From Gammaproteobacteria bacterium (lineage in GTDB: Bacteria > Pseudomonadota > Gammaproteobacteria > Steroidobacterales > Rariloculaceae), in contig JAJDWR010000006.1 of NCBI GenBank assembly GCA_022825505.1, forward strand, positions 1-64,000: a stretch of 64,000 bases of DNA, read 5' to 3'. Numbering within the stretch: position 1 is the first letter of the stretch; every line of letters starts with the position of its first letter. The notes under the pieces were generated by a model, which was not told the DNA's origin, did not search any database, and saw nothing but the letters and a program-made list of their open reading frames with translations. Below, piece after piece: positions 9,643 to 18,326 of this stretch. The position numbers were made by a program, and so were the translations under genes.

Positions 9643-9735
9643 GGGAGATTGGAAGACTGGAATTCAACACATATTGAGCGATAAACTGGCGGAATTGAGG
9701 CATTTGGTTCGCAAATAGAGAAGAATGGGTGAGGC

Positions 9736-10680
9736 ATGAACCAATTGAATTGCATGCGGGCCTTCGTCAGTGTCGTAGAAGCCGGCAGCTTCGCCGGCGC
9801 CGCCAGAATGGTAAACGTTTCGCCTTCGGTGATTACCAAGCGCATCAATCAACTTGAGGATCACCTCGATGCCGAGTTGCTGCGCCGGTCCACCAGACAG
9901 CTCACAATCACCGACCTGGGTGCCGCCTATTACGAACGCTGCGCACGGGTTCTGAGCGAGATCGACGAGGCCCGCTCGGCTGTGCATTCGATGAACTGGG
10001 AACTGGCCGGACTGCTCCGAATCAGTTGTACCAGTTCATTCGCCTCACGCTACCTGGTCCAGGACGTCTGCGAATTCCAGTTGAAGCATCCGCAACTCAG
10101 GATCGATTTTCGGCAGAACGACTACATCTATAACCCGATTGCCGAGGGATACGATCTCTGCATTCAGACTCGCGACATCCTGAGCGACGTCATCACCAAG
10201 CGCCTGATCGCTCGCCTGCACCGGCTCATGATCGCAACGCCCGAATACCTGAAAAAGTATGGGAAACCGAAACACCCGACCGATCTGGCCCGACACCGAA
10301 TTGCCTTCAACAATTTCGTCACGCCGAAAATGGAAATCGAGCTGACAGGGCGCCACGAGAAGATTGACGTGCCCATCAGCCCGGTGCTGCTGACCAACAG
10401 CATATGGCTGCTCAAATGCGCGGTTCTGGATGGCGAATGTATCGCGGTGATCCCGATCTTCTACTTTGCGGACGAACTGGCAGCGGGCACTGTCGTTCCC
10501 GTGCTTGACAACTACCGCCTCCCCAGTGCGGAACTGTCAGCCTACTACCGCCGGTCGCATCACGTGCCAATGAAGGTACGATCATTTCTCAACTTCATCA
10601 GTTCGGTTTACCAACCGACACCACCGTGGATTGCACCCATTCTTGAAAGTACGCCCGAACTGGGTTCGCACTTCGTATGA
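9736..10680 (+). CDS. LysR-family transcriptional regulator
   Basis: A 314-residue protein. The N-terminal winged helix-turn-helix is clear in MNQLNCMRAFVSVVEAGSF followed by AARMVNVSPSVITKRINQLE, then RRSTRQLTITDLG. The C-terminal half is the periplasmic-binding-like effector domain. It follows the GST gene by 93 nt on the same strand and ends 30 nt from the convergent sulfotransferase-like gene. Its targets may include the GST gene or the P450 operon, but no operator was identified. Confidence 0.92.
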   Translation: MNQLNCMRAFVSVVEAGSFAGAARMVNVSPSVITKRINQLEDHLDAELLRRSTRQLTITDLGAAYYERCARVLSEIDEARSAVHSMNWELAGLLRISCTSSFASRYLVQDVCEFQLKHPQLRIDFRQNDYIYNPIAEGYDLCIQTRDILSDVITKRLIARLHRLMIATPEYLKKYGKPKHPTDLARHRIAFNNFVTPKMEIELTGRHEKIDVPISPVLLTNSIWLLKCAVLDGECIAVIPIFYFADELAAGTVVPVLDNYRLPSAELSAYYRRSHHVPMKVRSFLNFISSVYQPTPPWIAPILESTPELGSHFV

Positions 10681-10710
10681 TCGCGTATTCGGGCCGACGC
10701 CCCCTTACGA

Positions 10711-12330
10711 TCAACCCCCGCCACGGGTTGGATAGAGACCCGGAATCATCAATCCACCGTAGATGCCCCAGTTGATGGTTTCGCCGGGATCGTACAGTTC
10801 GAGTTCGAATACGACCTCCGATGAGCCGTTTCGGGCGTATTCCCGCAGCAGGGAGGGCATGTGGAACTCGTTGAAGAAAGTGCCGCTCAAGTCGCTGTTA
10901 CTGTAGACCTGTCCGGTCGCGGGCGCCACGCAGTGCGCCCAGATCACCATCATGTTGCCGGTCTGCGGCAGCCTGTGGGCGTCGCCCATGTCGGGGGAAT
11001 GCCGGGATGTTGGGGAATGCCGCGTATCCGACGCCCAGGCCTCCTCGACGGTCATGGCGTCTTCGTCGACGCGGTACTCCACGCCGCGGCTGAAATTCTT
11101 CTCGGGCGGGACCGGCGGCTTTGGCGGGCGGGCGCCCCAGGTTCCGTTGTCGAAGAAGACGATGGTGCCTTCCGCGGTGATGCGAGGATTGTGTCCGTGA
11201 TAGGGCCAGCGTGCCAGGTTGACGGGCTTCAGCACCCGGTCGCCGAGTTCGCCCCAACCGGTCGGCTCGCCCAGTATCCACTTGATGTTGCCGCTGGCTC
11301 GGTCGACCTTGACAATGGCATCCTGGTGCCGTAGCGAGACCACCACCGAGTCGTCCCGGGCGTCGTAGCCGGCGCCGTTACCGTGGGTCCAGTCCAGCGC
11401 GCCTTCGAAGCCGCGCATCGCCCAGTAGTCGTCCGTTCCTCCATAGCCGATCCGCATCGGATCGAGGCGGTCGAAGGCGGACCAGCGCCAGAGCAGCTCG
11501 CCGGAGCCGCGGTCCATCTCGGCCACGCCGTCGCCGACCACGATGGCCCTGCGCCGAGGCGCCTCAAGGTTGTACTGGTCCGTGTAGTAGTCGTCGATTT
11601 CCCGGGATGATGCGGTGAATATCAGGAAATTTCCGTTGGGCATCTCTTTCGGCTGGTGATGCAATCCGGCGGTGTCCACGGCAATGGCCCCGGGGACCGG
11701 ACCCTGAGGCCGGCGAGCCGCATACCACTGATTGACGGTATTGCCGAGCATATCGATCTCGAAGGTACGGAAGTCCCAGCGGTGGAAGATCAGGTTGCCG
11801 TTCCGGAGCCGGTCGATGCCTTCCAGGAAGCTGTCGGTCTCGTAGTACCAGCATACTTCGTTGTCGGCGTCCAGGGCGACGATGATCCCCCACCCGAAAC
11901 CGAAGTCTACCGTCTCCTGCGACCACTCGTCGTACCGCCCCCTGGGTATGCGATGCACGGAAAGCAGCAGGACGCCCGGCTCGCAGCGGCTGCGGTCGTC
12001 CCTGTTGATGCGGATGCCATGAGGAAAGTCGTAGCCACCCGGCAAGGGGGGCGTGCGGTAGTGCAGCGGCGCGGGCGCCGTCAATTCGGCGCCGGATTCG
12101 GCAATCAGTGTCACGCGAAGTTCGTGGTCCCGGTCGGGGCGCATGCCGAGAATCGGCAGCCCCTCTGACGGCGGCCGGTCTCGGCCGAATTCCACGCTCC
12201 ACTGGCGGTCCGGGTCGCGGATGTCAATCCGGGTGCGGCCGGGTTCGCTGGCCCGGAAGAACACCACTGCGGCCAGTGGCACCCGGGGATTGGGATTCCG
12301 GACAATGGTGGGCTCTTCTATGAAGTGCAT
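10711..12330 (-). CDS. Arylsulfotransferase family protein, apparently cytoplasmic
   Basis: A 539-residue protein starting at the ATG at 12330, which has an AAGGGCGAG upstream and lies 17 nt after the P450 stop; the longer frame runs into the P450 gene. Beta-propeller landmarks of the arylsulfotransferase family are present: GLHHQPKEMPNGNFLIF, DWTHGNGAGYD, VVSLRHQDAIVKVD, IKWILGEP and YHGHNPRI. The conserved His residues expected for the covalent sulfo-enzyme are at these positions. No signal peptide is visible, unlike the protein encoded at 1782-3668 and unlike AssT. It is co-transcribed with the P450, which suggests that a P450-hydroxylated product is its substrate (inference). Confidence 0.75.
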   Translation of the reverse strand: MHFIEEPTIVRNPNPRVPLAAVVFFRASEPGRTRIDIRDPDRQWSVEFGRDRPPSEGLPILGMRPDRDHELRVTLIAESGAELTAPAPLHYRTPPLPGGYDFPHGIRINRDDRSRCEPGVLLLSVHRIPRGRYDEWSQETVDFGFGWGIIVALDADNEVCWYYETDSFLEGIDRLRNGNLIFHRWDFRTFEIDMLGNTVNQWYAARRPQGPVPGAIAVDTAGLHHQPKEMPNGNFLIFTASSREIDDYYTDQYNLEAPRRRAIVVGDGVAEMDRGSGELLWRWSAFDRLDPMRIGYGGTDDYWAMRGFEGALDWTHGNGAGYDARDDSVVVSLRHQDAIVKVDRASGNIKWILGEPTGWGELGDRVLKPVNLARWPYHGHNPRITAEGTIVFFDNGTWGARPPKPPVPPEKNFSRGVEYRVDEDAMTVEEAWASDTRHSPTSRHSPDMGDAHRLPQTGNMMVIWAHCVAPATGQVYSNSDLSGTFFNEFHMPSLLREYARNGSSEVVFELELYDPGETINWGIYGGLMIPGLYPTRGGG

Positions 12331-12347
12331 GGACTCGCCCTTGCTTG

Positions 12348-13685
12348 TCACTTCGGGCTCAGCCGCGCCGGAATGGACCGGATGGCACGAACCATGCCGG
12401 GACCTCCCCAATCGGGTTCCTCCACCAGCAGTTCGATGGAAGCGAGTCGCTCAAGCAAAACGCGCAACGCGATCTCGCCCTCCAGCATGGCCAGGTGTCG
12501 GCCCTTGCAGATTCGCGGGCCGCCGCCGAAGCCCAGCGTGCGCCGCTTCGGCCGCCGGATGTCGAAACGGTCCGGATTCTCGAAAACGCGCGGATCCCGG
12601 TTTGCCGCTCCCCACGCCATCAGAAGATTGGTGCCGGCGGAAATCCGAACGCCTTCGTATTCGATGTCCTCGTACGCCCCGCGGTGAAGGCCGAAGAATG
12701 GCGGCTCAAGGCGTATCGCCTCGCGCCAGGCGTGATGGACCAGCCCCGGATTCTCCTCCAGCAGCGCCCATTGGTCGGGGTGGCTCAGGCACGTATAGAC
12801 GACATTGGCGACACCTCCCGCCGCGGAGTCGATGCCGTCGAACGTAATCGCCGCTGCTGTCGTCGCGGCGTTCCTTGGCACGTCGTTCCAGTCGCTGTCG
12901 GCAAGAACGGACTCGAAGAGATTGAGAAAGGTCTCGCTCGTCGAATCGTCGCCCGTCGAATCGTCGCCCGTTGAGTCCCCATCCGTTGAGTCTCCGCCCG
13001 GCGAGTCCCCGCCCGGCGAGTCCCCGGCCGGCGAGTCCCCGGCCGTCCGATGACACGCCTCCACGTAATCCCGCAGGGTCTGCGCGGCGCGGTTCGCGAT
13101 CTCCACCTCCTCAGGCGTAGTTTCGAACTTCAACATGGGAACGATGGCGGCGGAACACTTCTCCAGGAGCGGCGCCGCCTCCGCCGGCAGTCCCAGGAAC
13201 CGGACCCAGAAGTTGCGAACGATGACCTGGACATAGTCCCGCCGCAGGTCGACCACTCCGCCGCGGTCGAGCATGTCGTCCATGGCCCGTTCGGCGGCGT
13301 GCGTGATCGTCTCGATCAGCGGATGGTTTCGCGCGGGGCTCATGGGCCGGTAGGTCGCGATCGCGATGGGCGTGTGCGCGGGCTCGTTCATGAAGAAGGG
13401 GCTGTAGCTGTCCATCCGGGCCAGGGCGCCCTCGGCCCCGGCGCCCGAGCGGCGTTTCCGGCGGTGCTGCGCGCCCAGAGCGGGATGGTGCATCAGGTCC
13501 GCGAGCGTCCGATGGGCCGTGGCGATCAGCCCGTCGCCGGTGGGCATTCGGAACAGGCCGGGTCCCGGCTGCGCATGGGCGGCCCGGTAGGCAAACCCCG
13601 GATCCCGCGCGAATCGCTCATCAGCCAACTCCGAGAGCGCCGGCAGGTCTTGCGCTACCTGGTCCGTCATGCCGGGAATCCCCAT
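12348..13685 (-). CDS. Cytochrome P450 with an internal Gly-Asp-Ser repeat insert
   Basis: A 445-residue soluble bacterial P450. The heme motif FGGGPRICKG places the ligand Cys at about residue 393. ExxR is EAIR, and the I-helix reads FDGIDSAAGG, so the usual acid-Thr pair is Asp-Ser here. Residues about 214-249 are a low-complexity run of five-residue GDS units encoded by a 15-bp tandem repeat, in what should be the F/G-helix or loop region before the I helix. It is the first gene of an operon with the arylsulfotransferase-like gene and is divergent from an MFS transporter gene. No ferredoxin gene is close by. Substrate unknown. Confidence 0.9.
   Translation of the reverse strand: MGIPGMTDQVAQDLPALSELADERFARDPGFAYRAAHAQPGPGLFRMPTGDGLIATAHRTLADLMHHPALGAQHRRKRRSGAGAEGALARMDSYSPFFMNEPAHTPIAIATYRPMSPARNHPLIETITHAAERAMDDMLDRGGVVDLRRDYVQVIVRNFWVRFLGLPAEAAPLLEKCSAAIVPMLKFETTPEEVEIANRAAQTLRDYVEACHRTAGDSPAGDSPGGDSPGGDSTDGDSTGDDSTGDDSTSETFLNLFESVLADSDWNDVPRNAATTAAAITFDGIDSAAGGVANVVYTCLSHPDQWALLEENPGLVHHAWREAIRLEPPFFGLHRGAYEDIEYEGVRISAGTNLLMAWGAANRDPRVFENPDRFDIRRPKRRTLGFGGGPRICKGRHLAMLEGEIALRVLLERLASIELLVEEPDWGGPGMVRAIRSIPARLSPK
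12940..13044 (-). repeat. Seven 15-bp tandem repeats inside the P450 gene
   Basis: Seven imperfect 15-bp units, from GTCGAATCGTCGCCC to GGCGAGTCCCCGGCC on the + strand, encode GDSxx pentapeptides on the minus strand. The unit is a multiple of three, so copy-number change keeps the frame. Units at the 12940 end (downstream in the gene) have diverged from those at the 13044 end. Confidence 0.9.
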
Positions 13686-13831
13686 GTGATTCGTCTTTGT
13701 ACAACAAAATTGGGGTTCATGATGCGCAGGCTGGACCGGTTCTCTCGCATGGACGAACTATAGTAGTACAATCCACGAAAGTGAAAGGGACTCGATACCA
13801 ATCCCACACCCGGCACTGGAACGAATACCTG

Positions 13832-15028
13832 ATGCAGAACCTGTTAAACCCCGACCGGCCAGTCAACGTCAACAGCGTGGCGGTGCTGCTGTCCCTCATG
13901 TTTCTGCACCTTGTGGGCCCTCAGGCGGTGATCCTGCAGCCGGCCTTTGTGGACGGCATGGTCAGCCAACTGGGATTCAGCCCGGTGCAGGGGGGCTACG
14001 TGGCGGCCGCGGAGAACTCCGGCAAGGCCGTGCAGAGTCTCCTGATGATGGTTCTGGTCACGCGAGTCAACTGGCGCTACCTGTTCTACGGCGCGCTCGG
14101 CGTGCTCATGGTCGGCAACCTGCTTTGCACCGTGGTGGACGACTATCAGACGTTTCGCGTACTGCGGTTCTGCACGGGCATTGCCAACGGCACCATCGTA
14201 CCGCTGTGCTACGTGGTTGTCGGGCTGACGGCCGCCGCGGACCGCAATTTCGGACTGCTGATCGTGTCCCTCATGGTCTACGCAGCCGTGATCTTCTTTG
14301 CCATCCCCACGATCTTTGCAATGGCCGGTCTCGTGGGACTCCTGCTGGTCTTCGCAAGCTTCGCCGGTCTCGCGCTCCCGGTCGTTCGCAACGTGCCCAC
14401 CCAAGGCGAGCAACAGACCAGCGTCGACGGCGGCGGCCTCACCCTGCCGTGGAGCCTTCGCGGCATGGCGCTGGGCGCCATGTTCCTCTACTTCGTCGCC
14501 ACGTTTGGCATCTGGACCTACATGTCGCTGATCGGCCGCGACGCCGGCATTCCCGCGCAACAGGTGGCCAACGCGCTGACCCTGTCGCAGTTCGCGGGCA
14601 TCGCCGGCGCCCTGATCGCCGTTGTGCTCGGCAGTCGCTACGGGAGAGCCTGGCCGCTCGCCATTGCCCTGGTCGGCTCCATTGTCTCCCTGCTTATTCT
14701 CGGCAGCTACCGAACCGCCATGGGCTTCGTCATCGCCGCGTGCCTGTTCAACCTGCTGTGGAATACCGCGCACCCGTACCTGCTGGGCGCCCACGCGAGC
14801 TTCGACCGCAGCGGCCGCCAGGTGACCTACGCAGTCGCCATGCAGATGATGGGGATCGCCGCGGGACCCGCGGTCGCCGCCTCGATCCTTACCGGCGGCA
14901 CCTATGGCCAGGTCATCACCCTGTGCACGGCCCTCCTGGCCGTCACCCTGGTACTCATCCAGCCACCGGTTCTCAGAGAGTCCACCTTGTCGCGGAAACG
15001 GGAACTCGCCGCGGCTTCGGGCCACTGA
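13832..15028 (+). CDS. Major facilitator superfamily transporter
   Basis: A 398-residue, strongly hydrophobic protein with about twelve predicted membrane segments. The ATG at 13832 is chosen because upstream residues in the same frame are polar and run back over the P450 promoter. Segments such as VAVLLSLMFLHLVGPQAV and the RVNWRYLFYGALGVLMVG region look like an MFS half-transporter duplicated around a central loop near PTQGEQQ. It is divergent from the P450/sulfotransferase operon with about 146 bp between them, so import of a substrate or export of a product of that pathway is plausible. Substrate unknown. Confidence 0.8.
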   Translation: MQNLLNPDRPVNVNSVAVLLSLMFLHLVGPQAVILQPAFVDGMVSQLGFSPVQGGYVAAAENSGKAVQSLLMMVLVTRVNWRYLFYGALGVLMVGNLLCTVVDDYQTFRVLRFCTGIANGTIVPLCYVVVGLTAAADRNFGLLIVSLMVYAAVIFFAIPTIFAMAGLVGLLLVFASFAGLALPVVRNVPTQGEQQTSVDGGGLTLPWSLRGMALGAMFLYFVATFGIWTYMSLIGRDAGIPAQQVANALTLSQFAGIAGALIAVVLGSRYGRAWPLAIALVGSIVSLLILGSYRTAMGFVIAACLFNLLWNTAHPYLLGAHASFDRSGRQVTYAVAMQMMGIAAGPAVAASILTGGTYGQVITLCTALLAVTLVLIQPPVLRESTLSRKRELAAASGH

Positions 15029-15072
15029 GCGAGCCAGGGGAGCAATGCGGCGCACCCGATGAAACGCAAGGA

Positions 15073-15100
15073 TTGACGCAGATTTGCGCCCATGCGTCAA
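15073..15100. terminator. Inverted repeat between convergent genes
   Basis: TTGACGCA (15073-15080) and TGCGTCAA (15093-15100) form a perfect 8-bp stem with a 12-nt loop, between the stops of the MFS gene (15028) and the ATPase gene (15125). The position fits a bidirectional terminator. No clear U-run follows on either strand. Confidence 0.4.
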
Positions 15101-15124
15101 AATCAATAGAAGTGTCCGTTGAGA

Positions 15125-16867
15125 TTAGGTGCTATCCGTTCGAGGCGTCGCACTCGAGGCAATACGGACAATCGAATCCAGCTTATTGCAAATCTCCTCG
15201 TTGATCTCTTCCTGGGGCACGTACTGAGCCAATTCGTAGAAGTTCTTCTTCGCCATGAGATTGGGGAGATCGAGCTTATGGAAGTACGCGCGGAACAGTG
15301 GATCCAGGAAATCGTCGCTTGCCTTGGCGTCGGGATCCCAGGGTGAACCCCGACCGAGACTCTCAAGCGCCGAGGTGATCTCCTCGATAGCCTCTCGCAT
15401 CGCGCGAAGCCGTTTGTCGGCCTCTGCCACAGCAAACAGCGGACCAGGCATGTCGGCTTCGGCGGACTGGATTGCGTACGCCTCCAGGGTCGCCTGCGTA
15501 CAAAGGTAATTCTCGATCTCGCGTCTTTCCCACATCAAGCATTCAACCGGGGCGATTGCGGGCATACCACCATCTAACCGATCAAACAGCGCAACTCCCG
15601 TAAGGCCGGGAAACGCCTCGCGAATTCCGTGAAAGTGATTTTGAACCGCCCTCGGCTGGTTGCCGACATAATGCACAAACGGTCTTTCTAGCGCAGCCGA
15701 CGCCTCGGCATGTCCCAATCTTCGAGCGAACGCCTGTAGAACCGAGAGATCAGTCGAACCCTCTAGATATAGCACCCAGCCGGTCTGCTCGGCCTGGTAA
15801 TAGTGTTCAAAGCCGATTTCGCGCAGGGCCTTGAGCACCTGACTTCCGCGGTCGCCGATCCGATGGGGCCGTCCAACGAAAGCCACAACAAGGTCGCGGT
15901 CTGCAGCTTCGTTCAGGAGTACTTCGGAGTGGCTTGCTGCAATGACCTGGCTTCCACTGTCGCGTCCCACGTCCGTCAGTAGCTGGTAGATCTGGCGCTG
16001 GCGAAGTATCTCCAGATGGGCGTCGGGTTCGTCCAGGAGCAGTACTGCGCCCGGATTCGCATACATGTATGCCAGCAGCAGCAGTGTTTGCTGAAGTCCT
16101 CTCCCGGTCGACGACAGATCCAGTCTCACACCGGGCTCGCGATATGTCATCGCAATCTCGCCCCGTTCCGAGATATATCGGGGAGAATCGAGTTCAGACC
16201 CGAAAAGGTTTTCAATCTGTTCCGAGAGAACCTTCCATTTGTCGGGGCGGTCCTCATGAATTCGGTAGCAGAGATTACGCAGCACCTCCGCGGTCCGACC
16301 TTCCCCTACACGAACATTGATAGCTCCCTGGTCCAGGCGTGTCTCCGTCGCTGCCAAACCTGACATCGGAGGCAGAAAGGCGATCTGAACCGAAGACGCT
16401 TCCGCAGGAATTGGCATGCGCTCGGGCACGTCTCCGTCCGAGAGACGCAACGGGCGACAATAGAAAGACTCCTCGTTTGCATAGTCAAACTCAAGCCCGC
16501 AGGTCCAGCTTCTATCTGCCGTCACACCTTCCACGACGATGTCGATCCGCACGTTGCCGGTCTGCTGGCGACCATCGATCTTGCGGACATCCCGAACGCG
16601 CAGTTCTCGCCAAAGGAGTTTTGCGTCCGGGACCGGAAGGGAGACCAGGTCGCGACGGTTTACCGTGACCCCGGGCCGGCGCTCCGGCGTCTTCATACCC
16701 GACCGCCGCTCGTTCCACCGCTTTAGGCCGATGTCCCAGAGTGCCAGTGCTTGTAGAGCCGACGTTTTTCCGGAGTTGTTCGGGCCAATAAAGACAACAG
16801 GATTCCCAAGCTCGATCTCGGCTTCTCCGAATCGCTTGAAGTTGCGAACAGTGATCTTCGTCAGCAT
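15125..16867 (-). CDS. OLD-family AAA ATPase with C-terminal TOPRIM-like domain
   Basis: A 580-residue protein. Walker A GPNNSGKT is at residues 28-35 within an SMC/RecF-like N-terminus (ITVRNFKRFGEAEIEL). An ABC-type signature region (LSSTGRGLQQTLLLL) and Walker B (AVLLLDEPDAHLE) lie near residues 255-290, and a switch His occurs in VIAASHSEVLL. From about residue 360, LYLEGSTDLSVL and LFDRLDG have the E...DxD pattern of a TOPRIM nuclease. The family includes OLD nucleases and GajA. No UvrD-like helicase gene (GajB) adjoins it, so I read it as a stand-alone OLD. A defence role is possible but not shown. Confidence 0.78.
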   Translation of the reverse strand: MLTKITVRNFKRFGEAEIELGNPVVFIGPNNSGKTSALQALALWDIGLKRWNERRSGMKTPERRPGVTVNRRDLVSLPVPDAKLLWRELRVRDVRKIDGRQQTGNVRIDIVVEGVTADRSWTCGLEFDYANEESFYCRPLRLSDGDVPERMPIPAEASSVQIAFLPPMSGLAATETRLDQGAINVRVGEGRTAEVLRNLCYRIHEDRPDKWKVLSEQIENLFGSELDSPRYISERGEIAMTYREPGVRLDLSSTGRGLQQTLLLLAYMYANPGAVLLLDEPDAHLEILRQRQIYQLLTDVGRDSGSQVIAASHSEVLLNEAADRDLVVAFVGRPHRIGDRGSQVLKALREIGFEHYYQAEQTGWVLYLEGSTDLSVLQAFARRLGHAEASAALERPFVHYVGNQPRAVQNHFHGIREAFPGLTGVALFDRLDGGMPAIAPVECLMWERREIENYLCTQATLEAYAIQSAEADMPGPLFAVAEADKRLRAMREAIEEITSALESLGRGSPWDPDAKASDDFLDPLFRAYFHKLDLPNLMAKKNFYELAQYVPQEEINEEICNKLDSIVRIASSATPRTDST

Positions 16868-16916
16868 TGGCGACTATTCTCCCAAGGTTTTCTGCGAATA
16901 GCCCTGCGGATACCCC

Positions 16917-18125
16917 TCATCCAATCATCACCGTTCGGGGAAACTGCGCGTAATTCTCCCAGCGGGTGGGCTTCTCGGGCATTTGGTCGGCAGTGGCCTG
17001 TACCTGGCCGTTCGCGTCGGTGACCCGCGAGACGATCGTATGTTCGCCCGGTTGGGCGTCCTGCCAGGCGTAGCGGAACAGCTTCCAGGAGTATTGGGTG
17101 GATTCCGGGTCGATGGCTGCGGGCTGCCAGGCACCGTCGTCGATGCGGACCTCCACGGAACTCAGCGGTGTGCCGTCGTTGAGCACAAAACCCATGATTT
17201 CGTGCCCGTCCGCGTTGTGTGTGACGCGCACGATGGATGACTTGAGCCGCATTCTCGTCACGGAGCGTTCCTCCCAGCGTTCCACGCCGCCGATGTCGCG
17301 GCGGGCCAGTGTCACGTAGTCCCGTGCCATGAAGCGGCCCATGTACCGCCGGTCCTGCACGTGGATCTGGGTCAGCCATTTCACGTTTGAAATGCCGTAC
17401 CAGCCGGGGGCGATCAGCCGCAGCGGCGCCCCGTGGTAAAGGTTGAGCGGCTCGCCGTTCATTTCCCAGGCCAACATCATTTCCGGGAGAAGCGCATCGT
17501 CGCGATGCATGCTGCGGCCGAAGTTCTGCTCGACTCTCTGGTCGCGGATGCTCTCGGTTCCCGCATCGGCGCCGTAGAAAACTACTTCAAGTCCCGCATC
17601 CTGAATACCGGCCTCCAGCAGCAGCTCCCGCAGGCTGATGCCGCCCCACCGTGCATTGCCGATCAGGCCATGGAAGATCGCGGCACGATTGCCCCCGCAC
17701 TCGAATCCGGCATCGATTTCGACCTTCGGCCGGGATTGCAGCTCCGCCAGCGTAAGCTCCATGGGACGGTTCACCAGGCCCGAGATCTGTAGCCGATAAC
17801 TCTCCGCATCGATCTCCGGCTGGTCGTAGTGCTGAACGATGTAGAACTCACCCACAGGCGTGTAGAAAGAGTCGATGTTGCGCGTGTCCTGGAACAGGAT
17901 CCCACCAGGCACGACGGGAGGCGCCGCGAACGTCTCAGGCACATCGGTAAACGGGACGATTTCCTCCCCCTGGGCCAGTGCGAGCTTTGACCAGAACGGC
18001 ATGCCGGCCGTCGCAGCCAATCCGCCCAGGGCCATACCGCCCATCAAGACATCTCGCCGACGAGTTTCTTCGCCCTGTAGGCGTTCTTCGATCTCAGGTC
18101 CGCGCTGTTCCAACTTCCGTGACAT
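16917..18125 (-). CDS. Tat-exported sulfite-oxidase-type molybdopterin oxidoreductase
   Basis: A 402-residue protein starting at the ATG at 18125; the longer open frame is a shadow. A twin-arginine leader (TRRRDVLMGG then a hydrophobic stretch to ALAQ) indicates export of the folded cofactor-loaded enzyme. The catalytic molybdenum-ligand Cys lies in FECGGNRAAIFHG. PLNLYHGAPLRLIAPGWYG and VKWLTQIHV are family hallmarks, followed by the Mo-co dimerisation domain with WQPA and WKLFRYAW. It resembles SorA/SoxC-type sulfite dehydrogenases, yet no cytochrome gene adjoins it. Substrate could be sulfite or another small oxyanion. It is divergent from the molybdenum hydroxylase gene. Confidence 0.85.
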   Translation of the reverse strand: MSRKLEQRGPEIEERLQGEETRRRDVLMGGMALGGLAATAGMPFWSKLALAQGEEIVPFTDVPETFAAPPVVPGGILFQDTRNIDSFYTPVGEFYIVQHYDQPEIDAESYRLQISGLVNRPMELTLAELQSRPKVEIDAGFECGGNRAAIFHGLIGNARWGGISLRELLLEAGIQDAGLEVVFYGADAGTESIRDQRVEQNFGRSMHRDDALLPEMMLAWEMNGEPLNLYHGAPLRLIAPGWYGISNVKWLTQIHVQDRRYMGRFMARDYVTLARRDIGGVERWEERSVTRMRLKSSIVRVTHNADGHEIMGFVLNDGTPLSSVEVRIDDGAWQPAAIDPESTQYSWKLFRYAWQDAQPGEHTIVSRVTDANGQVQATADQMPEKPTRWENYAQFPRTVMIG

Positions 18126-18326
18126 GGCTACTCCCAGGTTAAGGATCGACGTGCATCGTGACTCCTGCAACCGAGGATTGTATATGCTGCACAGCGCCAG
18201 GGTGGAGCGGACCGCGACAGCGCCCGGTGCGCGATGAGTGAGCGCCCACATTCGTGTTAGTCTCGGGGGTTGAAGGGACCTGCACGCGGCCCCTTGCGCC
18301 TGTGCCTTACACATGGGGAAAACGAC

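Noticed and set aside
13844..15106. 420-residue ORF on the minus strand opposite the MFS gene
   Set aside because: Very rich in Gly, His, Gln and Asp with no domain; typical shadow of a GC-rich membrane-protein gene.
15125..16867. Gabija system (GajA)
   Set aside because: No UvrD-like GajB helicase gene is next to it on either side.
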